Part shown: positions 1 through 7,237 of the stretch, piece after piece
How positions within the stretch are numbered: the first letter of the stretch is position 1
Layout of the letters: each line of letters opens with the position of its first letter
Assembly (NCBI GenBank): GCA_000432735.1
Contig: FR887762.1
Location: 1-12,045, forward strand
From: Bacteroides sp. CAG:443
GTDB taxonomy: Bacteria > Bacteroidota > Bacteroidia > Bacteroidales > Bacteroidaceae
Reading direction: 5' to 3'
DNA: 12,045 nt
The notes under the pieces: model-generated
What the model saw: the letters and a program-made list of their open reading frames with translations, nothing else
Database searches by the model: none
Told to the model about the DNA's origin: nothing
Translations under genes and position numbers: made by a program

Positions 1-37
1 TAATATTTAAACCGTCCAACTTTTTGGGGTCACTTCA
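1..37. mobile_element. Terminal end of an IS3-family (IS150-like) insertion sequence, body off the left edge
   Basis: Read on the minus strand from position 37 inward, the sequence starts TGAAGTGACCCC, runs through an A-tract and reaches GTTGGAC. From memory this resembles the terminal inverted repeats of IS150-group IS3 elements, which begin with TG, carry a TGACCCC core and continue into AAAAGTTGGAC. The outer TG would lie at 37-36, so the element extends to the left and only its last ~37 bp are present. The plus strand has stop codons near positions 1-10, compatible with a transposase gene ending just before the window, but no coding sequence is visible. The target duplication cannot be checked because the other end is missing. 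The call rests on motif resemblance only. Confidence 0.55.
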
Positions 38-330
38 AAACTATTGGGCTTTTATTTTTATAGCCTCCTTATGTTTTATAATCTGTATTATGTTTAATTA
101 TATATAACTAATGTTCCCCCTCATTCAAGAAATACGAATAACAATCATCATAGGAATGTAAAAGTAGCAAATGCTCCCTAAAAAGCACTTCACAAAGAGG
201 TGCTGAAAATAAAATTGTGCTAAGTATATCTAACTTGTGTGATCTTCTTGGAAGTTGGAAACGACGAAAAACTTTCAAGACAAAATTCATACTTCTTTTC
301 AAGAAAATCCAAATGACTTCAAGCTGAAAT
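38..330. other. A/T-rich intergenic stretch with no supported gene
   Basis: This stretch lies between the putative IS end and the terminator of the gyrA-TPR unit. A 64-codon open frame exists on the minus strand (302 to 108), but its predicted protein matches no family I recognise and has no convincing promoter or leader. I see no RNA gene, repeat array or clear promoter here. It may be ordinary intergenic DNA or the remnant of something disrupted by the neighbouring insertion sequence. Confidence 0.5.
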
Positions 331-372
331 AAAATAATAAAGGCCGTCCCAAGTTCATTTTGAAACGGCCTC
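331..372 (-). terminator. Rho-independent terminator of the gyrA-TPR unit
   Basis: On the minus strand, 38 bp after the TPR stop codon, AGGCCGT (371-365) pairs with ACGGCCT (347-341). Inner G-T and G-C pairs lengthen the stem around a loop, and a T-rich run (341-331 read on the minus strand) follows. This is a typical intrinsic terminator and marks the end of the minus-strand transcript. Confidence 0.8.
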
Positions 373-409
373 TAATAATAAATTTGTAACTTTACTTTAA
401 GTTTTCAAA

Positions 410-1627
410 TTACATAGTTAATTCTTTTTCCAAAGCATCGTATTCAGCTTTGTTTAACTTCCAGTAAATATTCAACAAATACTGTCCCCACAACTGTCTG
501 TTATCAGGTTTCAATTCTTTAGCCTTTTCGTAATTAGGCGCAGCTTTCTCGTAAAGCTCTTTAATTTTTGCCTCGTTCTCAGCATATTTCGGGTCATCCA
601 TAGAAATCTTGCTGTTTTCTTCAACAATAAGCTGTGCCGGGAAGAAATAGCAATCACCAATCTTAGAATATGCTTCAGCTACGAAATCAGAATTCTTTGC
701 AATAATAGAATTAAATGTTGCAATGGCTGCATCATAATCCTTCTTTTCATATTGCAGTACACCCTTTACGTACAAGAAATACGGAGTTTCGTTTTTAGCC
801 AAAACCTGATCGATTTCAGTCAATCCGTCATCGATTCTACCTTTCTGGATATAATAGTCCATCAAGTTACCGATAAAATATTCCTGAGTCGGGAATCTTT
901 CAGTACCTTCTTTAATAGTAGCCAACCACTGAGTTGAATCAGGATTTTCTCCCTTACCATAAACCTCAGCCAAGCACATCAAAGCTCTGTAACCTTCTTC
1001 CTTATGAGATTTTCCTATAGTTGCATATTTGATAACAGCATCCTTATCATTCAGAGAATTTGCAGCCAAAGCAGCATAACATGCAATCAACGGAGTCAAA
1101 GTATCGTTCTTAACAGATGCTTCATCTTCAAACATAGGATTTCCGGCAGCATCTACATACAATCCGAAGAATTTCAATGCGTTAGCATAGTTTCCTGAAT
1201 TATAAGCATCAGAACCACCATTTGTCAAGTTCGGACGAACTGTAGCCAATGTCTTTGATAATTTCTTTCTCAATTTAGGCTTTTTCAATTCTCCACTTTT
1301 TACTTTTGCCTGTTCTACTTCATCACATTTAGTGTAATACTCGAACATTTTGATCAGGCTGTTATACAACTTCGATGTATCTGCCTGACCACCCGGCAAA
1401 TAAAGCTTCATGTTTTCTTCATCGTAGATTGACTTCTGGAAATCACCAGCTAATTTCCATGTTTCAGGATCATTAGCAGTTGAAGGATCTACCAAAGCTG
1501 GTTCAATAATCTGCGCAGCCTTTACAGGGTCACTTTTTGCAGATTTTGCTTCCTTTACAACACTTTCCTGTGCTGACACAGCACATGCAGTAAGGAACAG
1601 AGCGGTAGTAAATAATACTTTTTTCAT
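410..1627 (-). CDS. Secreted tetratricopeptide-repeat (TPR) protein of unknown function
   Basis: A 405-residue exported protein. The start at 1627 is preferred over an upstream ATG at 1663 because it places a classical signal peptide (Lys-Lys followed by a hydrophobic core) exactly at the N-terminus. The signal peptide could end at a VSA-Q type-I site near residue 19/20. An LTAC at residues 12-15 also resembles a lipobox, so a lipoprotein is possible. The rest is mostly helical with TPR-like units. The clearest lies around residues 283-316 (YEKKDYDAAIATFNSII core), with another around 140-165 (SGNYANALKFF) and a final one near 360-385 ending in the ELKPDN typical of TPR turns. TPR arrays bind proteins or peptides; no catalytic motif is seen. 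It would act in the periplasm or at a membrane. It lies 41 bp downstream of gyrA on the same strand, so co-transcription is likely, and a possible promoter sits in the gap. No function is inferred from its linkage to gyrase. Confidence 0.85.
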   Translation of the reverse strand: MKKVLFTTALFLTACAVSAQESVVKEAKSAKSDPVKAAQIIEPALVDPSTANDPETWKLAGDFQKSIYDEENMKLYLPGGQADTSKLYNSLIKMFEYYTKCDEVEQAKVKSGELKKPKLRKKLSKTLATVRPNLTNGGSDAYNSGNYANALKFFGLYVDAAGNPMFEDEASVKNDTLTPLIACYAALAANSLNDKDAVIKYATIGKSHKEEGYRALMCLAEVYGKGENPDSTQWLATIKEGTERFPTQEYFIGNLMDYYIQKGRIDDGLTEIDQVLAKNETPYFLYVKGVLQYEKKDYDAAIATFNSIIAKNSDFVAEAYSKIGDCYFFPAQLIVEENSKISMDDPKYAENEAKIKELYEKAAPNYEKAKELKPDNRQLWGQYLLNIYWKLNKAEYDALEKELTM

Positions 1628-1650
1628 AACTGTTTTTTTGGTTAGTAATA

Positions 1651-1658
1651 CAAATATA
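1651..1658 (-). promoter_or_regulatory. Possible -7 element of an internal promoter for the TPR gene
   Basis: The minus strand reads TATATTTG, a perfect match to the Bacteroides -7 consensus TAnnTTTG, 23 bp before the chosen TPR start codon. There is no TTTG at the expected -33 distance, which falls in the last codons of gyrA. It may be a weak secondary promoter or a chance match in A/T-rich DNA. Confidence 0.35.
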
Positions 1659-1668
1659 TTCAATTTAT

Positions 1669-4206
1669 TTATTCTTGCTTTTCTTCAGCAGAATTTTCTT
1701 CATTAAAAGATTCACCTTCCACAGAAGCAGAATTTTCACTATCTACATTCTCCTCTTCCGTTTCAGATGTCACCTTACATACCGACCCAATCTGATCGTT
1801 ACGTTTCTCGAGGTCGATCAGACGAACACCCTGCGTTGCACGTCCCATGATACGGACATCTGCCACATGCAAGCGAATCGTTATACCCGACTTATTGATA
1901 ATCATCAAATCATTCTCATCCGTTACTGATTTGATAGCCACCAATTTTCCTGTTTTTTCAGTGATACTTAATGTCTTAACGCCCTTACCACCACGATTGG
2001 TCTTACGATAATCTTCGATATCCGAACGTTTTCCATATCCATTTTCTGAAATCACCATAATGGTTTCCTTCGCAGGATCTTTGATGCAAATCATTCCGAT
2101 AACTTCATCAGAGCCATCTTCATCGAGAGTGATACCACGAACACCTGTAGCCGTACGTCCCATCTCGCGGACTGCACTTTCGTGGAAACGAATAGCGCGG
2201 CCGTTACGATTGGCGATAACGATTTCATTATTACCGTTCGTCATGCGGACTTCGATAACCCGGTCGTCTTCACGAATTGTAATAGCATTGACACCATTCT
2301 GACGAGGACGAGAATACTGCTCGAGCAATGTCTTTTTAATCACGCCGTTCTTCGTACAGAACAATACATAGTGACTATTGATAAACTCCGTATCGTTCAG
2401 ATTCTTCACGCGCAGATAAGCAGTAACCACATCATCTGCATCGATATTCAACAAATTCTGGATAGCACGTCCCTTGGAAGTCTTGTTACCCTCCGGAATT
2501 TCGTACACCTTCAGCCAGTAACATTTACCTTTCTGCGTAAAGAACATCATGGTATTATGCATAGTCGCTGGATAGATATGCTCGATGAAATCCTCATCGC
2601 GAGTCTCACTACCCTTCGATCCTACTCCCCCACGATGCTGTGCACGGAACTCAGACAACGGAGTACGCTTGATATATCCCAGATGAGAAATTGTAATCAC
2701 CATTTCATCGTCGGCGTAGAAGTCTTCCGGATTGAACTCTTCGGAAGCATATACGATTTCAGAACGACGCTTGTCACCGTATTTCTCCTTCACTTCAATA
2801 AGTTCATCCTTGATAACCTTCTTGCAGAGCTCCTCATTCGTCAGGATTTCTTCGAAGTAAGCAATCTGCTTCATCAGTTCTTCATATTCAGCATGCAACT
2901 GATCCTGCAAAAGTCCTGTAAGCTGACGAAGACGCATTTCTACGATGGCACGAGCCTGAACTTCAGACAACTGGAAGCGATCCATCAAATTAGTAATTGC
3001 CTCATTCGGAGTTTTCGCAGCACGTATGATACGGATAACTTCATCAATATTATCGGAAGCAATGATCAATCCTTCCAAGATATGAGCACGTTCCTTTGCC
3101 TTACGCAAATCATACTGTGTACGGCGAATAACCACCTCGTGACGATGTTCAACAAACAGACGAATCAAGTCTTTCAGGTTCAACAACTTCGGTCTTCCAT
3201 GTACCAAAGCAATATTATTCACCCCGAAAGAAGTCTGCAAGGCCGTCATCTTGAACAACTTATTCAATACAACGCTTGCATTGGCATCACGTTTCACATC
3301 GATCACGATACGCATACCCTCACGGTCAGACTCATCGTTTACATACGAAATACCTTCTATCTTCTTTTCGTTCACCAAAGCCGCGATACTTTCAATCAGC
3401 TCCTTCTTGTTTACGTTATAAGGAATCTCGTTTACGATGATCTTGTCATGAGTAGGATGCGATTCGATTTCCGTCTTGGCACGCATAACCACACGTCCAC
3501 GTCCGGTTTCATAAGCATCGCGCACCCCGCTGATACCATAAATATATCCTCCGGTCGGGAAATCGGGAGCCTTGATGTAATGCATCAGGCCGTCTATATC
3601 AATATCATTATTATCAATGTAAGCAACACATGCATCTATTACCTCCGACAAATTATGTGTCGGCATGTTGGTAGCCATACCCACGGCAATACCCGAAGCA
3701 CCATTAACCAAAAGGTTAGGAATACGTGTAGGCATGACAGTAGGTTCCTGCAATGTATCATCGAAGTTGTTCGTGAAGTCAACAGTTTCCTTATAGAGGT
3801 CCTGCATCATATCCTCGCCGATCTTTTTCAAGCGCGCTTCAGTATAACGCATGGCAGCCGGGCTATCACCGTCAACAGAGCCAAAGTTTCCCTGTCCGTC
3901 GACCAGCGGATAGCGCATTGCCCAATCCTGTGCCATACGAACCAGTGCTCCATACACGGAAAAGTCACCGTGCGGATGATATTTACCTAAAACTTCACCA
4001 ACGATTCTTGCTGCTTTTTTATATGGCTTGTCTGAAGTGTTTCCCAGTTCCATCATTCCGTACAAGATACGGCGATGAACGGGTTTAAAGCCATCTCTTA
4101 CATCCGGAAGGGCGCGAGCAACGATTACTGACATAGAGTAGTCGATGTACGACTTTTTCATTTCCTCCTCGATGTTAATTTTTATTATTCTGTCTTGTTC
4201 TTGCAT
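1669..4206 (-). CDS. gyrA: DNA gyrase subunit A
   Basis: This 845-residue protein is the breakage-reunion subunit of DNA gyrase, which with GyrB (not in the window) introduces negative supercoils using ATP. The N-terminal winged-helix domain holds the catalytic tyrosine Y121 in AAMRYTEARL. The quinolone-resistance region is H77-PHGDFSVYG-86. The tower and coiled coil follow to about residue 490, then a beta-pinwheel C-terminal domain. Its first blade has a GyrA-box-like QHRGGVG at 523-529 (canonical form QRRGGKG), and a later NRGGKGV repeat is visible. The last ~35 residues form an acidic tail. GyrA is preferred over ParC because of the N-terminal signature, the pinwheel and the acidic tail. 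Position 82 (codon 3961-3963, TTT on the coding strand) is Phe where a Ser is usual. The divergent clpC has separate promoters. The start at 4206 fits the family N-terminus. Confidence 0.97.
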   Translation of the reverse strand: MQEQDRIIKINIEEEMKKSYIDYSMSVIVARALPDVRDGFKPVHRRILYGMMELGNTSDKPYKKAARIVGEVLGKYHPHGDFSVYGALVRMAQDWAMRYPLVDGQGNFGSVDGDSPAAMRYTEARLKKIGEDMMQDLYKETVDFTNNFDDTLQEPTVMPTRIPNLLVNGASGIAVGMATNMPTHNLSEVIDACVAYIDNNDIDIDGLMHYIKAPDFPTGGYIYGISGVRDAYETGRGRVVMRAKTEIESHPTHDKIIVNEIPYNVNKKELIESIAALVNEKKIEGISYVNDESDREGMRIVIDVKRDANASVVLNKLFKMTALQTSFGVNNIALVHGRPKLLNLKDLIRLFVEHRHEVVIRRTQYDLRKAKERAHILEGLIIASDNIDEVIRIIRAAKTPNEAITNLMDRFQLSEVQARAIVEMRLRQLTGLLQDQLHAEYEELMKQIAYFEEILTNEELCKKVIKDELIEVKEKYGDKRRSEIVYASEEFNPEDFYADDEMVITISHLGYIKRTPLSEFRAQHRGGVGSKGSETRDEDFIEHIYPATMHNTMMFFTQKGKCYWLKVYEIPEGNKTSKGRAIQNLLNIDADDVVTAYLRVKNLNDTEFINSHYVLFCTKNGVIKKTLLEQYSRPRQNGVNAITIREDDRVIEVRMTNGNNEIVIANRNGRAIRFHESAVREMGRTATGVRGITLDEDGSDEVIGMICIKDPAKETIMVISENGYGKRSDIEDYRKTNRGGKGVKTLSITEKTGKLVAIKSVTDENDLMIINKSGITIRLHVADVRIMGRATQGVRLIDLEKRNDQIGSVCKVTSETEEENVDSENSASVEGESFNEENSAEEKQE

Positions 4207-4257
4207 TGAAACAAAATTAGTTATTATTTAGATCTCTCTGGCTTATTAAAAACCACG

Positions 4258-4288
4258 CTAAAGTACGACATTTTATTGAATTGGCAAA
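4258..4288 (-). promoter_or_regulatory. gyrA housekeeping-type promoter
   Basis: Read on the minus strand: -33 TTTG (4288-4285), 19 bp, then TACTTTAG (4265-4258), one mismatch from TAnnTTTG. Spacing and location, about 50 bp before the gyrA ATG, fit the Bacteroides primary sigma factor. The -33 element lies inside the palindrome at 4281-4299. Confidence 0.6.
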
Positions 4289-4299
4289 AAAAATGCCAA
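4281..4299. promoter_or_regulatory. Palindrome over the gyrA -33 element, also a sigma-54-like match
   Basis: TTGGCA and TGCCAA flank seven A residues, giving a perfect 6-bp inverted repeat. On the minus strand it also reads TTGGCA, a T-run, then TTGCC, with exactly 10 bp between GG and GC, the spacing of sigma-54 -24/-12 promoters. The same bases contain the TTTG used as the gyrA -33 element. It could be an operator, a sigma-54 promoter, or chance; the symmetry makes the sigma-54 reading less secure than the one before clpC. Confidence 0.4.
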
Positions 4300-4401
4300 A
4301 GTTTTAGCCTTCCTGCCCCAGTTGCCCCTATCCTATCCGTACAACCTTATCGGCAAAACTTTGTTATACATGAAAACGATGCTCAGCAGGCAAAATATCA
4401 G

Positions 4402-4428
4402 AAGTAAAAGGAACCCGATGTTTTACTT
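4402..4428. repeat. Inverted repeat upstream of clpC (AAGTAAAA-N11-TTTTACTT)
   Basis: A perfect 8-bp inverted repeat with an 11-bp spacer, no T-tract after it and no gene in front of it, so it is not a terminator. It is centred about 77 bp before the start site predicted from the sigma-54-like motif. A dimeric regulator binding site is plausible; the regulator is unknown. Between this element and the gyrA palindrome (4300-4401) I see no clear signal. Confidence 0.45.
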
Positions 4429-4433
4429 GCGAA

Positions 4434-4449
4434 ATACCATTCCTGGTAT
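4434..4449. repeat. Second inverted repeat upstream of clpC (ATACCA-N4-TGGTAT)
   Basis: A perfect 6-bp inverted repeat with a 4-bp spacer, only 5 bp after the first repeat and 16 bp before the sigma-54-like motif. Its sequence differs from the first repeat, so the two would be sites for different proteins or unrelated. It has the size of a compact operator. Confidence 0.4.
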
Positions 4450-4465
4450 GAAAAGTATAATCTCT

Positions 4466-4482
4466 TTGGCATGATTTTTGTT
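4466..4482 (+). promoter_or_regulatory. Sigma-54-like -24/-12 motif upstream of clpC
   Basis: The sequence TTGGCATGATTTTTGTT aligns with the sigma-54 consensus TTGGCACG-N4-TTGCW with two mismatches, both C to T. There are exactly 10 bp between GG (4468-4469) and the GT that stands for GC (4480-4481). Transcription would start near 4492, 74 bp before the clpC ATG. The imperfect GC element lowers confidence. Confidence 0.4.
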
Positions 4483-4498
4483 AAATAGAAAGAAAGAA

Positions 4499-4530
4499 CT
4501 TAATCATATTATTTATATAATGTATCTTTG
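4499..4530 (+). promoter_or_regulatory. clpC housekeeping-type promoter
   Basis: TATCTTTG at 4523-4530 is a perfect TAnnTTTG -7 element. The -33 position (4499-4502, CTTA) is a poor match to TTTG, which may mean activator dependence. The distance from the -7 element to the ATG is 35 bp. An AGGAAG at 4548-4553, 12 bp before the ATG, is slightly Shine-Dalgarno-like but far away. Confidence 0.6.
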
Positions 4531-4565
4531 CAAAAAGAAAGTGTTTTAGGAAGAAACTCAAATTT

Positions 4566-7106
4566 ATGAACAACCCATTTTCACAAAGAATATCCGATGT
4601 AATACAATTCAGCAAAGAAGAGGCAAACCGGTTACGTAACAACTATATCGGTCCCGAACATTTGCTGTTGGGAATTATTCGCGAAGGCGAAGGAAAAGCT
4701 GTCCAGATATTGGAGAGCCTGTATGTGGATTTGAAAAAAGTAAAAAAAGAAATAGAAGATGAATTGAAATTGACGGCCGAAGCTTCCGACAATTACTCAG
4801 AAGAAATAACATTCAATGAGAAAGCTTCAAAAATATTGAAAATGAGTATCCTGGAGTCGAGAATGCTGAAAAGCCCGACCACAGATACCGAACACATGTT
4901 ACTGGCTATTATGAGAGAAAATCAGAATAAAGCCTCGCAGATTCTGGAAGAAAGCGAGGTGACATACCAAAAGGTAATGGATAAACTCATCCCGAAGGCA
5001 GAACCGCAAAGCGGACTGGATTTCGGCGAGGAGGAAGAAGATGAGGATGAAGGCATCCGCCGCCAGCCGACAGGCAACGGCGAGGGCTCTCCTTTCTCAC
5101 AAGAATCCAGATCGACCACTCGTACCCAGCAACAAAAGCCTAACAATGACACGCCTGTACTCGACTCATTCGGTACCGATATGACAAAGGCTGCCATGGA
5201 AGGCAAGCTGGACCCGATTGTGGGACGTGAAAAGGAAATAGAACGACTGGCACAGATTCTGAGTCGCCGCAAGAAGAACAATCCGATTCTGATTGGAGAA
5301 CCGGGTGTCGGAAAATCGGCGATTGTGGAAGGACTTGCCCTGCGTATCATCGAGAAGAAGGTATCGCGCATCTTATTCGACAAACGTGTGGTAGCGCTCG
5401 ACATGACGGCTGTTGTAGCCGGTACCAAATACCGCGGACAATTCGAAGAGCGTATACGCGCCATACTCAACGAGTTGAAGAAGAACCCGAACGTCATTCT
5501 GTTTATCGATGAAATACACAATATCGTAGGAGCCGGTTCTGCGGCTGGTTCCATGGACGCAGCCAACATGCTGAAGCCTGCTCTGGCACGTGGAGAAATA
5601 CAGTGCATCGGTGCAACAACCCTCGATGAATACCGTCAGAACATTGAGAAAGACGGTGCCTTGGAACGACGCTTCCAGAAAGTCATCGTAGAACCGACCA
5701 CTCCGGAAGAAACACTCCAGATTTTGCAGAACATCAAGGATAAGTACGAGGAACATCATAACGTTACTTATACCGACGAAGCACTGCAAGCATGTGTCAA
5801 ATTGACAGACCGGTACATTACCGACCGTAATTTCCCCGATAAAGCGATTGACGCAATGGATGAAGCCGGCTCGCGCGTACATTTAAAGAATATCAATGTT
5901 CCGAAAGAAATCGAGGAACAGGAACGGATGATAGACGAGGCACGCAACCACAAGAACGAAGCAGTACGCTTGCAGGACTTCGAACTGGCAGCCAGTTTCC
6001 GCGACCGCGAGAAATCGCTGATGAGTGAACTGGATGACATGAAACGCCGCTGGGAAGAAAGTCTGAAGGAAAACCGGGAAACAGTGGACAAGGATCAGAT
6101 TGCCGATGTAGTTTCCATGATTTCAGGTATTCCCGTACAGCGTATGGCTCAGGCCGAAGGTATTCGTCTGAGAGGCATGAAAGAGCAGCTGCTTTCTAAG
6201 GTGATTGCACAGGACAAGGCTGTCGATACGCTGGTAAAAGCCATTCAGCGAAGCCGTGTGGGACTGAAAGATCCGAACAAGCCGATTGGTACTTTCCTGT
6301 TCCTTGGTCCTACCGGTGTGGGAAAGACTCATCTGGCGAAAGAACTTGCCAAACAGATGTTTGGTTCGGCCGACGCGCTGATTCGTATCGATATGAGTGA
6401 ATACATGGAAAAATTTACCGTGTCGCGACTCGTAGGAGCTCCTCCGGGATACGTGGGTTATGAAGAGGGCGGACAGCTGACCGAGAAAGTACGCCGGAAA
6501 CCCTACTCCATCGTATTGCTGGACGAAATAGAAAAAGCACATTCCGATGTGTTCAATCTGTTGCTTCAGGTAATGGATGAGGGACGTCTGACTGACAGTT
6601 ATGGCAGAACCGTAGACTTCAAGAATACGGTCATCATCATGACTTCGAATATCGGAACCCGACAGCTGAAGGAATTTGGCAAGGGTATCGGTTTTGCAGC
6701 TCAGACCCGTACCGACGACAAGGAATATTCTCGGAGCGTCATCACGAAAGCGCTGAACAAATCGTTCGCTCCTGAATTTATCAACCGTCTGGACGAAATC
6801 ATTACGTTCGATCAGCTCGACATCGAAGCCTTGACTAAGATTATCGAAATAGAGCTGAAAGGATTATACGAACGCATTGAATCTCTGGGATATAAGCTGA
6901 TTATCGACGACGAAGCCAAACGTTATGTGGCATCGAAAGGCTACGATGTACAATTTGGTGCACGTCCGTTGAAACGTTCTATTCAGAACAATCTGGAAGA
7001 CGGACTGGCTGAACTTATCCTGAACGAAGACCCGCAGCCGGGAGATACCATCCATGTCGGCATGAATCCGGAAGGAAACGGACTGAAGATGGAAATTGTA
7101 AAATAA
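4566..7106 (+). CDS. clpC: ATP-dependent Clp protease ATP-binding subunit ClpC
   Basis: This 846-residue Hsp100 AAA+ unfoldase feeds substrates to the ClpP peptidase in the cytoplasm. Two Clp-N repeats span about 1-145; E31 (GPEHLL) and E109 (DTEHML) sit at positions that bind phosphoarginine in Bacillus subtilis ClpC, though no such system is shown here. An acidic, low-complexity linker (150-198) follows. NBD1 has Walker A GEPGVGKS (244-251), Walker B ending D315-E316 and arginines R368-R369. A middle domain with a UVR-type motif lies around 460-490, which favours ClpC over ClpA or ClpB. NBD2 has Walker A GPTGVGKT (581-588) and Walker B ending D653-E654. The loop IGF at 708-710 matches the (L/I/V)GF tripeptide that docks on ClpP, so this is a protease partner rather than a disaggregase. 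It is divergent from gyrA and closed by its own terminator. No CtsR heptad repeats are seen. Confidence 0.96.
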   Translation: MNNPFSQRISDVIQFSKEEANRLRNNYIGPEHLLLGIIREGEGKAVQILESLYVDLKKVKKEIEDELKLTAEASDNYSEEITFNEKASKILKMSILESRMLKSPTTDTEHMLLAIMRENQNKASQILEESEVTYQKVMDKLIPKAEPQSGLDFGEEEEDEDEGIRRQPTGNGEGSPFSQESRSTTRTQQQKPNNDTPVLDSFGTDMTKAAMEGKLDPIVGREKEIERLAQILSRRKKNNPILIGEPGVGKSAIVEGLALRIIEKKVSRILFDKRVVALDMTAVVAGTKYRGQFEERIRAILNELKKNPNVILFIDEIHNIVGAGSAAGSMDAANMLKPALARGEIQCIGATTLDEYRQNIEKDGALERRFQKVIVEPTTPEETLQILQNIKDKYEEHHNVTYTDEALQACVKLTDRYITDRNFPDKAIDAMDEAGSRVHLKNINVPKEIEEQERMIDEARNHKNEAVRLQDFELAASFRDREKSLMSELDDMKRRWEESLKENRETVDKDQIADVVSMISGIPVQRMAQAEGIRLRGMKEQLLSKVIAQDKAVDTLVKAIQRSRVGLKDPNKPIGTFLFLGPTGVGKTHLAKELAKQMFGSADALIRIDMSEYMEKFTVSRLVGAPPGYVGYEEGGQLTEKVRRKPYSIVLLDEIEKAHSDVFNLLLQVMDEGRLTDSYGRTVDFKNTVIIMTSNIGTRQLKEFGKGIGFAAQTRTDDKEYSRSVITKALNKSFAPEFINRLDEIITFDQLDIEALTKIIEIELKGLYERIESLGYKLIIDDEAKRYVASKGYDVQFGARPLKRSIQNNLEDGLAELILNEDPQPGDTIHVGMNPEGNGLKMEIVK

Positions 7107-7140
7107 AGGAACAAGACGGTTACACAGTAACCCGAATACA

Positions 7141-7178
7141 GACAAAATGTCAGGCGGAGACGTCTGGCATTTTTTTTG
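7141..7178 (+). terminator. clpC rho-independent terminator
   Basis: ATGTCAGGCG (7147-7156) pairs with CGTCTGGCAT (7161-7170) through a 10-bp stem with two G-T wobbles, closed by a GAGA (GNRA-type) tetraloop and followed by a run of T to 7177. It lies 34 bp after the clpC stop and separates clpC from htpG. Confidence 0.9.
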
Positions 7179-7237
7179 TCACAAATTCACTGCTTTCTAA
7201 GCAAGAAACAAAATAATAAAATTAAAATATAATGACT

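Noticed and set aside
108..302. A 64-codon minus-strand open frame near the left edge
   Set aside because: No recognisable domain, no convincing promoter or leader, and it stands in A/T-rich DNA where short open frames arise by chance.
2617..2640. GyrA-box variant QHRGGVG (Val in place of Lys) as a sign of lost wrapping activity
   Set aside because: I believe that similar variants are normal in Bacteroidetes GyrA, and other basic repeats in the pinwheel are intact.
2182..3990. A 602-codon open frame on the plus strand, antisense to gyrA
   Set aside because: It lies wholly inside the well-supported gyrA, its translation resembles no family, and its composition is that expected from the reverse of a conserved gene.
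5031..5160. Acidic and Gln/Ser/Thr-rich low-complexity stretch in ClpC as a sign of fusion or frameshift
   Set aside because: It falls in the known flexible linker between the N-domain and NBD1, and the reading frame is intact on both sides.
4922..5608. A 228-codon minus-strand open frame opposite clpC
   Set aside because: Serine-rich translation with no family resemblance, a reverse-strand shadow of clpC.
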